Shown here in pieces: positions 43,863 through 55,436 of a stretch of 64,000 nucleotides of DNA. Every line of letters begins with the position of its first letter. Positions within the stretch are counted from its first letter, which is position 1. The notes below the pieces were generated by a model. It did no database searches. It was not told the origin of the DNA and saw only the letters and a program-made list of their open reading frames with translations. The position numbers were made by a program, and so were the translations under genes. Source of the DNA: Semisulcospira habei. Taxonomy: Eukaryota > Mollusca > Gastropoda > Semisulcospiridae. Location: NCBI GenBank assembly GCA_036245525.1, contig BTPG01000003.1, forward strand, positions 162,808,760 to 162,872,759, in the 5' to 3' direction.

Positions 43863-45265
43863 TACTAATGGTCAAAACTTAAGGGCCACTTTTTTTTCGC
43901 AGACGCACCGACAACATCACACAAATAATGTAACAATACTGGGAGTCAGTACTTTGCTAATTTATTCAGTAACAATTTCATTTAAGTCGAGTAAATGAAG
44001 CAATTGTAACAGCAGTACGTTAGAATGTTCACCCACCCTTCATTTGAAAAGTCACACAAGACTGGTCCAGTCAGTAGCGAGTGTACCCACCGTTTGCAGC
44101 CAAGCATTCAATGCAGCATTGACGCATGGAGTTCACTAGGGTTCGGAGAACATGTGGGATCGCTTCCCACTCTTGATGCAGGAACTGAGTCAGCTGGGGG
44201 ACGCCTTGAATCGCGGGGTGGTTGCTGACTACACGTTGCCCCAGCACGTCCCAGAGGTGCTCGATGGGAGCCAGATCAGGTGAACGAGCTGGCCACTCTA
44301 TCCTCATAATGCCCCGTTGCTCAAAGTACTCATCCACCACACGGGCGCGATGAGGTCGAGCGTTGTCGTCCTGCAGAACAGCATTGTCGCCTATGGCTTG
44401 GAGAGCTGGCTGGATGAGGGGCTGCTCGATCTCGTCCCGATAGCGCAGGCCAGTCAGGGTGTCTTGGATGACGTGAAGGAGGGTCCTGCCTTCCCTGCTG
44501 AAGCCTGCCCAGACCATGACTGAGTCTCCTCCTTAGCGATCCACCTTTTGGACGCATCCATCCGTGAATCGCTCGCCCTGGCGTCTCCAGACCCTCACCA
44601 TGCCGTCGTTGAAGGAGACAGTGAACCGTGGCATCAGTAAACAGTAAACAGAACCCGAGTCCAATGGAGTCTGTTCCACCTCACATGTTGAAGACACCAG
44701 GCAACCCGGGCTCTGCGATGAGCTGTAGTGAGGGGTATTCTCACTGCTGCTCTGCATGAAGCCAGGCGTCCTGAGCAGGGTCGTCGTTCTGCCTTTCTAG
44801 TTTCTTGGAATCGTGCCAGCAACCTCTGGATCACTGATGGGACACCCCAAGACGTCTCCCTACTTCTCGTCCAGAAATTCCATCCTGCAGCCATGCTAGC
44901 GACCGGCCTTGATCTACTGGCGTTAGGCTTCGTCGTCGTGGCATGGTTAGAACAGTGACAATTATGCCCCTACTGTACCGGTATTTGTAGCGAAACAGAA
45001 GTGCTAAGTGTTCACGATTGACCCCTTTAGCACGTGCATCACGACTTTACCGAGATTTTCCACAAAAACTGACGATATTTCACGTGCATAAGACACGTTC
45101 GTGGAAATTGATGAATTGTTGTCAATTGTTCCCTGTACAGTGGGCTGTCTAAGGTCAACTTTTAACCCATTTGGATCGAAAGAACATTGTATTTTATTAG
45201 CGTACTTGCGACGATAAACAATGACACAAAAAAGTGTGATGGCCCTTAAGTTTTGACCATTAGTA
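43863..45265 (-). mobile_element. Tc1-like DNA transposon, structurally complete, decayed
   Basis: 28-bp terminal inverted repeats start TACTAATGGTCAAAACTTAA (43863) and mirror exactly at 45238-45265. Both ends are flanked by TA, the Tc1/mariner target duplication. Length about 1.4 kb, as expected. Transposase is encoded on the minus strand (about 44940 to 44071). Confidence 0.92.
44071..44945 (-). pseudogene. Tc1-like transposase, frameshifted
   Basis: The N-terminus near 44940 reads MPRRRSLTPVDQGRSLAWLQ and continues to a GREVGRRLGVSH block, where a frameshift occurs; SVIQRLLARFQETR-type helix-turn-helix sequence is in another frame. The C-terminal 148 codons (44517-44071) are open: MVWAGFSREGRTLLHVIQ, RYRDEI, QDDNARPHRARVV and SPDLAPIEHLWD. 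Spacing between the Asp of DNARPH and the Glu of IEHLWD is 34 residues, i.e. the DD34E signature of Tc1. A TGA and a shift near 44520 separate the parts. Inactive. Confidence 0.88.
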
Positions 45266-45269
45266 TATG

Positions 45270-46000
45270 ATGCATTTATTCAGTGTTGAGACAAACTGGT
45301 GAAAGATAATACAGTCAACTTCGCCTATAACAAGGTGTGGTATAACAAACGCCAGACATTTATAGCACCTTTTCCTGCGGTCCCTACCACACAACTTACT
45401 TCGCATATAAAAAGGTTTCGATGTAACAATAAAAATGTTTAGGTCCACAAACGATTTGTTCATCCGATGTTTAGTGACATTGACGGTCTGTTCTAAACGA
45501 CGGCAGGTTACGATAGCTGAACCGATGTTCGACTTTCTTTCTCTTTCTGTATTACAATATCACTACCCTCATGTGTTCTGGTAAAAGATCGGAGAAGACG
45601 CATCTGCCTATGATCTTCAGATCCTCACGTGAAACAAACAAACAATCGATGTACTTGATTGCTGTGCCATTTTCGATGATTGGGACATGAGACTTAACCG
45701 ACAGTAAAACACTAAAAGTGTGACATGCAATCATCATGGCGGCGACACACGGAGCACGAGAAAGACAACATAAGCATAAATTAGCCCACGTAAACACTGC
45801 AGGGGTTTTTACGATCACACATATAGTCCAAGGGGGACCTAAATAAGAGTTAGTCAGTTACTGCAGTGGTTAGTCAATGAACATCTGTAAGTAACATAAG
45901 CCATTGCATGCAGCTGACATGACTTGGATGTAATGTGTGTTGTGTTCGTTGTTCCCACAAATGTTCGTGTTGATCAGCCTCGTATAAAATAGTCAACATT
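45270..46000. other. Intron 16 stretch without recognisable gene
   Basis: I see no coding or RNA gene. A CAGTCAACTTCGCCTATAAC block at 45313 resembles the terminal repeat of some pogo/Tigger-type elements, but no partner end was found. The rest is A/T-rich unique-looking sequence. Confidence 0.4.
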
Positions 46001-46039
46001 CCAGCCGGGGTATTTTAGCATTGCCAAACGCATTCTGTC

Positions 46040-46375
46040 ATAACAGACATGTTCGGTGATGACACACAGTTGCACGATTCTGATCCCGTTCCCGGGCGAA
46101 GCCGGTCGTTTAATTTCCAACATGGAAAACTGTCTGACAGAAGTTTAAGATTGGATGATTAGAAATAAACTACAGCTAAACGATGGTAAAACAGAGTCCA
46201 TGCTTATCACAGCTGGTGTGCGTCCTTCGCAGTTGTCCTGTCTTCCCAGTCACATCTCTGTCTGTCAAAATCAAATCACTTTTTCTGACAGTGTCAAAAT
46301 CCTTGGTGTTTTCATTGACAGAGACCTCAAAATGGATAAAATCAGACAGCTTCATAATGAATAAATGTAACAATT
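46040..46375 (+). pseudogene. LINE RT fragment, sister of the 6.5-kb fragment
   Basis: It begins GTTCGGTGATGACACACAG (degraded ADDTQ box), then NKLQLNDGKTESMLITAG, LPSHISVCQNQITFSDSV and ILGVFIDRDLKMD. The same words occur at 6510-6800, so both derive from one family. Short and broken. Confidence 0.8.
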
Positions 46376-46409
46376 CAACGTAGGTTGGGGTGGGGGGGGG
46401 GGGGGGGGG

Positions 46410-46905
46410 GAGGGCATCGACATTTGCACAGTGTAGTCCCACATTCTTCACACCATAGGCCATCTCGGCACAACCACGACCATTCCTGCACACCGCATAG
46501 TCCCAACATCAGGCACCCTTTTCAGCTTGAAAGAGACTAAAATTCCCTAATTTAAACACAGAATACCACTTGTACAACCCGCAAGAATGTTGACAAGTGC
46601 ATTTAGTGTAGTGTGGACGCTGTTTTGATGCAGAATCTGCCCCAACGAATCTGACACGTTATCGATCAAATTTTGCACACCAAAACGCCGATTTCTTCAA
46701 ATTATGACAATTTTCCGTCAGCTTTCGAAATTCTGCAAAGAGCTGCAGGTGTGCCAATCAATTTGCAGCTAGCATTTGTTTGAAATGAAGAACATCGACT
46801 TATATTTTGTCAGATACAAGCATAAATTGCAGCCTAGTGTGCCTTTGAGGACGTAGACCCGCTTGCACACCGTAGTCCTGTCTACATACCCTGCTACTGC
46901 ACGCC
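46410..46905 (-). repeat. Unclassified dispersed repeat, inverted mate of 27170-27700
   Basis: A reverse-complement match in order to 27170-27700 (ACTTGTACAACCCGCAAGAATG, GCACACCAAAACGCCGATTT, GGTGTGCCAATCAATTTGCA, CCTGTCTACATACCCTG), moderately diverged. It follows a G tract at 46388-46412. The stretch 46905-48480 otherwise holds only a minus-strand LINE-D-like tail (47262-47320) and nothing else I recognise. Confidence 0.8.
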
Positions 46906-48487
46906 GCCGGGCACCGTACGCCTATTTTAACCGGCACTCTTGTGGGCGCCATTTTTGTGCAGTGATCTACGACTGACGCGGAGGGTCTCTGAAAAAAGCG
47001 GCATCAGTAGCCTGACCTGCGAAAGATTATGTAAAGCATTGCCATTGTCTTGAACCACGAGAGTCTCTGCTACTAAACTAACTGTTTTCTGTTGTTTTCT
47101 GTTATATAATGAAGCTACCAGATGACTTTTTCTGCTTGAAGTGTGAGTGAAATGGCAAAGAAATACTTTTCTTTCCAAATATCTTATGTGTCATGAGTTT
47201 GCTAAATACAAACAAATTTTAGGGATCTTAAGACTTCCTGTAATAATTTCAAGTGATAAAGGGTTAGTTATTTGGCCAGGTTTAACGCCGAGCAGGCGAC
47301 TAAGGCCATCTCACGGCGGAAGTGGTAAAAGGGCAAAATGGCAACGCAATTGAGATATTCAAAGTGCGACCGAAGTTTTAGGCTGTACAGTCCAGTTCAG
47401 ACTCTCTGTACGGTGCGGCACATTCTCCCTCTTCAAACCGGTGCGTACAACAGAAATTCCCCAACAGTGCCGGTGCGTACATTTGCAAACTTCACCTCCA
47501 AATTTCTTTGGCTTCGTGTACTTTGAGTTTGCCATTCTGGGGTCCAAACTTGGCAACAATAACCACAGGGTATCCGATTTGTATATGTACTCGATCATTA
47601 TCTACCTATTATTGATAGTCTTTTCTTTGTTACATGGACGTTCCTTGAATAGAAGCAATCATCTCGCGCACATTTTGATAAAACGCCATCCTTTTATATC
47701 AGCTCTGCATATCTCTGCGGAATAAAAACGGGCTACCTAAGCAAAGCAGACATTTATGCTTCAGAAAAGTCCAAATATGTTACAAATTATGCTATTTTTC
47801 AGAGGATGTGAGGTTGATTTGTGAAGTGACCTGCCGTTTCTTACGACTTGCAATGACGTTAACACGTGTACATGTTAAAATAGGCATACGGCGGGTACCC
47901 GGCGTGTACTTCTATCTATTAAAGTTATATTTCCCAGGAGCAAGCATCTCAACACAGTCAGAAAACTGTCTGCAACAGATACTGATGACAGTATGTCTAT
48001 GGGTCCTTTGTGTACTATCTTAGAGCTTTATGATGTAAGTACAATGCCAGATGTCGAAATTCATCGTTTGGAGGGTGTATTGTTTTTGTACCCGAGTCGC
48101 GGATTTATCGTCGGCATCAGTCTTGTTTAGAATTAATATGCATATTTATGAGCCTACGTCATAAGGCAGAACCCGGCCGACTATCTGTGTATCGCAATAC
48201 TGCAGGTCATGAGGTTATCAGGGTGATGTACACACATGTCAGTGTACACGTGTACTCATGTTTTCGGGCATCCCTTTGACGTAATTTTTCACGAGAATGT
48301 AGAATAAATCTTCCATACTCGCTATGCTGTCAAAATCACAATGCTGATTCCGCTCGACCTGCTAATACTATTGTATTAGTAACGATCGTGCGTACAGTAG
48401 TGCACCGAGGGCTTGCGTGTTTGCGCTCGCACGACTGCGAGCGCGCGCCGTCCACACGTGCGGTTTCAGGCCACTTTATAAATTTCA

Positions 48488-51146
48488 AATACAATAATAA
48501 TAATAATAATAATAATTACGGTATTTATAATGTGCTTATCCTATAATAATTATAACTCTAAGCGCGCACTCACAACTCGCGCACGCATGCGCACGCTTTA
48601 GACAACGACTCACGAACCACAAATAGTGAAATACATTACGACAGTCTGCTTAGGGTGGGGAGTGTGGTGGTATAGTGTTGAAAGAGGTGAGTTTTGAGGG
48701 CGGACTGGAAGGAGGAGAGAGAGTGTTTCTGACGGAGAGAGAGTGTTCCAGATGTATACTGAGAAGGAGCGGGGCCCGAAAGTGCTGAGTTTGGTGCGGG
48801 GGATGTGGAGGCGTAGAGGGTCGGAGGCGGAGCGGAGGGAGCGGGAAGGAGTGTAGGGGTGAATTAAGTTGGAGAGATAGGCGGGAGCGCAGTTGTTCAC
48901 GGATTTGTAGCAGCGAGACAGAATCTTGTATTGGATGCGTTGGGGGATGGGAAGCCAGTGAAGGAGTTTGAGCAGGGGAGTGATGTGGTCGGATTTTTTT
49001 CTTTCTGAGGACGAGGCAGGCAGCATTGTTCTGGACGCGCTGGAGAGTGAAAGTGGTGGAGTGAGGGAGGCCGGAAAGGAGATAGTTGCAGTAGTCGATG
49101 CGAGATAGGATGAGAGAGACAGCAAGTTTGGTGGCAGCTTCGGTAGTGAGGTATTTTCTGATCTGACCGATGCGGCGGAGGTGGAAGTAGCATGCCTGGG
49201 CCGTGGCGGAAACAAAGCTGGTCATGGAAAGAGAGGAATCGAGGATAACGCCGAGGTTTTTGGCCGAGTCAGAGAGGGAGATGGGGGTGCTGTCGAGTTG
49301 AAGGTGGAGGGAGGGAGGGAGCTGGGAAAGTTTCTGGCGAGTGCCTACCAGCATGGCTTCCGTTTTGTCGTCATTCAGTTTAAGCTTGTTTGCTGTCATC
49401 CAGTTTTTCATGTCTTCGTAGCAGTCAGCCGTGCGAGTCAGTAGTGACTGAGTGTTGTCGAGTTTGTCTTTGTCTAGTAGTTGTGAGTCGTCAGCGTAGA
49501 GGTGGTGGTGTATGTGGGGGGGGGGGGGGGGGGGACTGGATGATGTTGGACAGGGGAGACGTGTAGAGTGTGAAAAGGACCGGGCCCAGGACGGACCCCT
49601 TTGGAACTCCGCAGGAGAGCGTGACTGGGTTGGAGGAGACGCCGTCGATGGTGACGGACTGCTGTCTGTCGGAGAGGTAGGAGAGAAACCAGGAGTGAGC
49701 AGAGTCAGTGATGCCAAAGGAATGGTGAAGGCGGTGGAGGAGGATAGAGTGGTCTATAGTGTCGAAGGCGGCAGAGAGATCGAGTAGCGTAAGAAGGGAG
49801 ATGTTGCCCGAGTCGGTGGAGAGAAGCAGGTCGTTTAAGATATGTAGAAGGGCTGTTTCAGTGCTGTGATGTTTGCGATAGGCAGACTGGAAGAGACTGA
49901 GGAGGTTGTTGTCGGCGAGGTGGAGGTTGAGCTGGTTGAGAACGAGCTTCTCAAGAAGCTTGGACAGGAAAGATAGATTGGAGACTGGGCGATAGTTTTT
50001 GAGTTAGTTTGGGTCGAGGTTGTGTTTTTTGAGGAGAGGACGGACGATGGCGGACGAAGATATCGGGGACGGAGCCATTCTCTAGAGATGTGTTGATGAT
50101 GTCGGTAATGAATGGCAGAAGTTTTGGAAGGCCATCCCGGTAGAGAGAAGCTGGGAGAGGGTCTAGTTCGCAGGTTTTGAGAGGCATGGACTTTATGGTC
50201 TTGAGGACTTCATCATGAGAGACGGGCTGGAAGGACGAGAGGGGGGTGCCGGAAAAGGGGGTGTCGGGAGGGCAAGGCGGAGAAGGCAGAGTGTCGAGTG
50301 TGTTGCGCAGAGTTTGGATTTTGTCAGAAAAATAGGCGGAAAAAGCGGACGGGAGTTCTTCTTTGCTGTGCGTGGTGGGGAGAGGAGAGTCTTTAGAAAT
50401 ACCTAGGAGTGAGTTCATGGTAGCGTAGAGGGTTTTGGAAGAAGTGGATTCCAGGATTTTGTTTTGAAGGTGTTTACGTTTGGAGTCGGAGATCATTCTG
50501 CAGACTTTGGATCTAGTTGTTTGGAAGATCTGTCTGTGAACGGTGAGGTCAGATGAGCGCCAGCGGCGTTCCGCTTGTCGGCGCTCGCGCTTGGCCTCAG
50601 CTATGTCGTCAGTGAGCCAGGGCGAGGGGGGTCGGTTGGGTATGGAGCAAGTGGTGACAGGTGCATGGGTGTCTAGAAGTTTTCGAAGGGAGGAGTCGAA
50701 GTGGGATGCAAGATCAGGAGAGGAGGCGGGGTCCAGGAGAAGGTCGACAGCTTCGTCAAGAAGCTCTCTCGGTTGACAGATTTTAGTTTGCGACGAGAGA
50801 CAAGGAGATTGGGTTTTTTCAGGGGAGGTAGGTTGAGGGAGACGAGGATAGCGAGGTGGTCAGAGGGAAGCACAGAGGAGGTGTCAGAGTCGAGAAAGAG
50901 TTGATCGGAGGTGCGGGTGATGATCCAGTCGACGGTGTGGCCGAGTCGGTGGGTGGGTTTGGTGATGTGTAAGATTGTGGTTTGAAATTGTGTAAGCTTG
51001 TGGTTTGTGGAAAGGCGTTTTGTGTCAGGGTGGTCGGGTTTGTCGAAGTGGAAGTTAAAGTCGCCAAGAAGGATGTGTTTTCCGGGTCGTGTGCTGTAGT
51101 GGTCGAGGAGGAGGTCGAACTCGGTGAGGAACATGGATCAAAGCGA
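48488..51146 (-). mobile_element. LINE-C (CR1/L2-like), 5'-truncated, with (ATT)n tail
   Basis: The minus-strand 3' end has an AAT tract (48491-48516) and TACGGTATTTATAATGTGC, the same tail style as the LINE at 19275. It starts within the endonuclease domain near 51146. Coding blocks run down to about 48650. Confidence 0.85.
48650..51134 (-). pseudogene. LINE-C endonuclease/RT ORF, broken
   Basis: Blocks in order on the minus strand: ILLGDFNFHFDKPDHPDTK and PSDHLAILVSLNLPPLK (endonuclease end, 51134-50673), SKTLYATMNSLLGISKDS and FSAYFSDKIQTLRNTLD (50496-49951), a partial RT with TLLDLSAAFDTIDHSI, GVPKGSVLGPVLF and YADDSQLLDKD (about 49950-49500), NKLKLNDDKTEAMLVGT, KNLGVILDSSLSM, LTTEAATKLAVSLILSRIDY and YLLSGLP (to about 49080), then HWLPIPQRIQYKIL. 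Several frameshifts; a G tract at 49517-49533 is one break. Confidence 0.85.
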
Positions 51147-51417
51147 TCAAAATTTCCGAAACCTCAGTAGCTGAGCAGACCCTTCTCACCACGTGAATGC
51201 CCTGTGTTTGTCTTGTACTGTGTTTGTCTTCAGAGTGAATGCGTGTGTGTCTCGTGAGCTTGCGTGCTAGGTGCAGTTCGCGGCGCTGTGAGCCGATTCG
51301 CAGAATTGGGGAAAAAGCGCCTATATAATAACCGGTATTATTCTTATTATTAAAAAGATCGGGCGTGCCCCTTTAATGACAAAAATGCTTTACCCAAAAG
51401 TTGTGTTTTCACCACTG

Positions 51418-51622
51418 TTAACCCATTTGGCCCCGACGCCCTACAACAGATGATGGATTGAGCATGATAATTCAAGGATAGTGCCAGATTAGCTTGGCGC
51501 CTACAGGCGACAAACTAATCTGGCACTACCCGTGAATTATTACGCTCAATCCATCACCTGCAACTGGTACATAGTCGTTAGGTAGCACTTACAAAATGTG
51601 GGAAATGCGGCCGTGCGATTAA
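51418..51622. mobile_element. TTAA-ended MITE, GATGGATCGACC family, full copy
   Basis: It starts TTAACCCATTTGGCC and ends GTGCGATTAA. A central near-perfect hairpin (AGGATAGTGCCAGATTAGCT, GGCGCCTACAGGCG) lies between AATGCGG-type flanking blocks shared with 15664-15877. Confidence 0.85.
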
Positions 51623-51793
51623 TAAACTAATTAAAAGAGGCAGCACCGGCAAAACGTGGCTTTTTGACCTAATGACCTATTTTTACATTCATCCGCCGGA
51701 AACGGACCGGAGCTTCAAATCACAGTCAGTCGGAGCCTAGTCGGCAGTCGGCAATTATCCGCAGGTGCTTGAAACACAGCAACACAAATTGGC

Positions 51794-52006
51794 CATAACC
51801 CCTTCACTACGGAGAAAGAGCTAACACCATCCAACTGTCAGAGGCATAGATACTCCTAAGCCCTGCAGTTGCGGGGGTGCATGAGGATCTATGCCTCTTG
51901 CTGAAACCATTTTGTATCCCTGTTTATTTGACGGCTTGGGATTTTTGACGATTAGTTTACAATGGTTTCAAAAACACAAACTGCGTCCACAAGCAGTGAA
52001 GGGGTC
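51794..52006. mobile_element. Palindromic MITE, CAAGAGGCATAG family, full copy
   Basis: Terminal inverted repeat ACCCCTTCACT at 51796 against AGTGAAGGGGT at 51995. The inner hairpin is CAGAGGCATAGATACTCC, GCCCTGCAGTTGCGGGGG, ATGAGGATCTATGCCTCTTG. One-sided blocks (TTTGACGGCTTGGG, CAAACTGCGTCCAC) recur in the copies at 22328 and 24757. Confidence 0.85.
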
Positions 52007-52027
52007 AAATCCGAACATACTTCAAGA

Positions 52028-52395
52028 AACTATGGATCGACCATGATAGTTCAAAGGTCTTGCCAGAAAGCTTACAACCATTCTCATGGCACAAAGGACT
52101 GCTGATGTTGAGACCATCCTTCGCATGCTAATTGGTTGACCATGCATAATAATGAAAGTCAAAGGTCAAAGTAGGTCCACAAACGTATGAACAGTGCATA
52201 TATTATGTGCAGAAAACATTGGACTTTGCACGTAATACGGCCAAGTCTGTAATTATGTTAAGACACTTAATGGTATCTTGAGTTTTGAATCACTTGCTTA
52301 TTTGAGTGACCTGTTGGAAGGGTCACAGAATGTCAGAAATTATACGGATCGGTCGTGCACGTTAACCATTAGGGCTTTGTTGCTCATGTTTATTT
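52028..52395 (+). repeat. MITE fragment and end of a GGTCA-rich array, intron 16
   Basis: 52028-52072 is a partial GATGGATCGACC-family piece. From 52080 monomers with CTTCGCATGCTAATTGG, AAAGTCAAAGGTCAAAG and GACACTTAATGG blocks follow, ending TCGTGCACGTTAACCATTAG. Same orientation as the other arrays. A CGCAG acceptor-like site follows at 52413, but I found no convincing exon. Confidence 0.75.
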
Positions 52396-52607
52396 TGTTT
52401 CGCCACGTCGCAGAGTTTCAATACAAAGCTTGAAGTGCTGCATTGTATCTATTGAATGAGATGGGCTAGAACTAACCCGAATAAGCGGTATTTTGCTTGT
52501 GTGGCCGTTCTCACGCGCCGTACATTTCCGACGCCCCATATATTTCCTAACAACTCTGAGTACATACTCTCGCAGGTGTGTACTGTGAAGACGTTACACG
52601 CATTTGT

Positions 52608-52814
52608 TTAACTCTTTCAGCCTGACGACCGTATTTCCCGAATTTTGGAGGCGTCATCTAATGACTATGCACCAGTTGCAGGAGATGGATCGACCATGAT
52701 AATTCAAGGGCAGTGCCAGATTAGCTTGGCGCCGATAGGCGCCAAGCTAATCTGGCACTACCCATGAATTATCATGGTCGACCCATCTCCTGTTGCAGGG
52801 CTGAATGGGTTCAA
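52608..52814. mobile_element. TTAA-ended MITE, GATGGATCGACC family, best-preserved palindrome
   Basis: It starts TTAACTCTTTCAGCC and ends GGCTGAATGGGTTCAAC (terminal TTAA mutated). From about 52684 to 52790 the two arms are almost perfectly complementary over about 50 bases each (AGATGGATCGACCATGATAA, TTAGCTTGGCGCC). The next 600 bases (52815-53270) show no gene. Confidence 0.88.
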
Positions 52815-53274
52815 CAGCCGAAAATATGCCTCCTAATGAAAATCATAGTGGCACCTACATAAAATGCATATTGAAAGCCCACTACCGCCATAGCTGTTCA
52901 AAGATACACTTCTGGAACAGATGGTTACGAAACGCTACATATAGGTCTGGTTATTGTTCAATTAGACACAGCACAATCCAGTTCAGCACACGTCGTCTTT
53001 ATTTTATCAAGTAACCTGACACAGACGCCACTCTGTTCTAGAAATACAACGATTTCGGTACGAGAGACAGCTAAAAATAGATTGACACACTAACGGCTAC
53101 GCAGAACAATTAAGTGCGATTACGCGTGTGCTTTTGCGCGTGTCCAAACTGCTATTAAAGTTCATTAGGTGTGTCGACAAGGCATAACAAACACAAATGG
53201 TGCTGAAATGTGTCTTAAAATTTATGCGTAATGGTACTTTAATGTAGATTCAAAATATATATTTTTTAAGTTAA

Positions 53275-53476
53275 ATTAACCGCTGCCGACGCCCAAAGGG
53301 TGAATCTTTAGCAAGGGTAATCGCACTGACGCCAACACTTGGGATAAGGAAAGTACTGGGCGCAAGAGACATTAATTTTTTATGCAGCTTTGGTTCAACT
53401 CATTCGCGGCCAGCCGCATACGGATGTTCGGCATAAGCGGCCGCGCATCCGGATGCGGCTGGCCGCGAATGAGTTA
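53275..53476. mobile_element. MITE remnant and a GGCCAGCCGCAT palindrome ending in TTAA
   Basis: 53275-53305 is a half copy of the GCTGTCGGTAGC family (AACCGCTGCCGACGCCCAAA). 53394-53476 is a separate palindrome: TTCAACTCATTCGCGGCCAG against CTGGCCGCGAATGAGTTAA, with CCGCATACGGATG inside. Confidence 0.8.
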
Positions 53477-53505
53477 AACATGTATATTTTCTCGTGTGCA
53501 TGAAG

Positions 53506-53646
53506 GAGAACATGAAAGCGGAAAACGAGGAGATGGTGCACGAGGCCGGGGAGCTGGAGGCCATCTTTCACGACCTGGCCAGTCGACCCACCCCCGCGCC
53601 CACCATCCAGCCCTTCCCCCAGCACCCAGACGACAAGGAAGACAAG
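53506..53646 (+). CDS. Host coiled-coil gene, exon 17
   Basis: Acceptor GTGTGCATGAAG, donor GACAAG|gtgagc, phase 0 at both ends, 47 codons. It runs from ENMKAENEEMVHEAGELEAI to a Pro-rich hinge (SRPTPAPTIQPFPQHP) and an acidic end DDKEDK. The coiled coil thus gives way to a flexible linker. The acceptor lacks a good pyrimidine tract, but the frame fit is exact. Confidence 0.82.
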
Positions 53647-53929
53647 GTGAGCACACTAATTTGATCAGATGGACTTCAGCCGAGGAGAGAAAAAAAAATT
53701 GAAACATTTTACCAACTACACATATGTAAAGAACGCAAACCAGTAGAGCACAGGGTCATTGGGCCGAAGTTGGCCCTAAGACCCTGTGCGCATAGGAAAA
53801 CTTCCACCACGATAAGGTGCTCAATTCCCCGAGGGACAGCAAAGCTGAGCAGAAGGGAATTTGAAAATCTCGCTTGACCGATCGATCGAGACTTGGACAC
53901 TGACAAAACAGACAAAGAGAATTCCGTGG

Positions 53930-54782
53930 GTCACAGTCTTAAGTTCGGCAGGCTGATTCGGCAGGCCACAGGGAGTCTAGCAATGGGTAAAAACTAGCCA
54001 TATTGACAAACATTGTTTTTTGTTCCTCAAATATTGTTTTCAGATTCAACCCAAACTTTGTACAGAGATACCTGGTGGTAAGACCTTTCTATGCATACTA
54101 ATTTAGAAAACCCCTCGGAAAGGTCAAGGGTCACAAGAGGTCGACAAATATATGAAAAATGTCAATTTTTGGCTAACGTGCGAAGCAAAAGTGAGTATGT
54201 TTTGGGCCAGTGGTCGTCTGTCTTTCGTCGTCCGTGGTAAACTTTAACGTTGGCATTTTCTCGGAGACTATTCAAGCCACAGTCTTCAAACTTGGCCCAA
54301 GGATACTTTGTAGCAAGACCTTTCTAAAAATACCAATTTGAGTGACCTCTCGCAAAGGTCAAGGTTACAGGGGATCAGGAAATATATCAAAAATAGCTAC
54401 TTTTGGAAATAATTTATTTTTTCTCAAATACTATTCACAACGTCAAACTCAAACTTAGTACAAAGATACCTAATGGTAAGACCTTTATATGTGCAGTAAT
54501 TTGGTTGATCCCTCGGAGAGTTCCAAAGTCACAAGACCTCTGGAAATAGGTCTAAAATAGCCATATTTATACAAAAATGTTTTTTTCAAATACTATTCAC
54601 AACTTCAAACCCAAACTTGGTACAGAGATACCTGATGGTAAGACCTATCTATGCATACTCATTTGAATGAGCCCTCGGAAAGGTCAAATGTCACAAGAGC
54701 TCAGGAAATAGGTCCAAAATAGCTATATTTTGACAAAAGATGTTTTTTCTCAAGTACTATTTACAACTTCAAACCCAACCTG
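53930..54782 (+). repeat. GGTCA-rich array, left part, intron 17
   Basis: Monomers include CTCGGAAAGGTCAAGGGTCA, AACTTGGTACAGAGATACC and TGGTAAGACCTTTCTATGC. A start-like block TTTTTGGCTAACGTGCG occurs at 54166. It is interrupted at 54782 in the middle of the CTTCAAACCCAA word by LINE-D. Confidence 0.88.
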
Positions 54783-55436
54783 TGGGCTGCAGCCCACTCA
54801 GCACCGGCCTCCACGTGGCGTGGGTGGGTAGTCTCCTCAGTCACTGACTGAGTGGGCTAGCAGAGGGGTGCCATCTTTGTCCAGGCTTAGGACTTGATGT
54901 CAGCAGATATGTTGTTCAGTCTTTTTCACTGGTCCGGTTTTTGAGGAGCTGTGCTAACCCAGGTCTTACCATGTTGGATTGGTCCTTAAAAATACACGTG
55001 AGCTTTTGGTCCTTTGGATCCCAAGTGTTTGCCGTGCTTGGAGACCCGTGTCGGGGGAGAAGAGGATCCTGGTGGCTGAAACACTCCACTTTGGCCTTGA
55101 CTTCTGCCTAAACGGGAGGCTAGTCGTACCGGCCTAGTCAATCGGCTCTTGTCACGTTGAGCCCTATCCCACTGTTGACATGCGGGTTGATATACGGGGC
55201 ACCATGCTATAGCCTCAGCTGCTGATTAGATGCTTTACGCCAGTATTCCCCTGCATTCAACAGTGTGATAGAAGGCGGTGGCTCAGACGGTTCAATCGGG
55301 CTTACCCCCTTGAGTATATCTTTCGGGCAGTCTCCATTGTGCGTCGGCTGGAGACCCGCAGACAGTTGCACTTTCCCTTGTTGAGCTCGGTGGCGGGCGG
55401 GGACCCCCGGGGGATGAATATCTCTACTATTATAAT

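Noticed and set aside
48897..51170. Gly/Glu-rich plus-strand ORFs over LINE-C
   Set aside because: Reverse frames of the LINE coding strand with strong codon bias.
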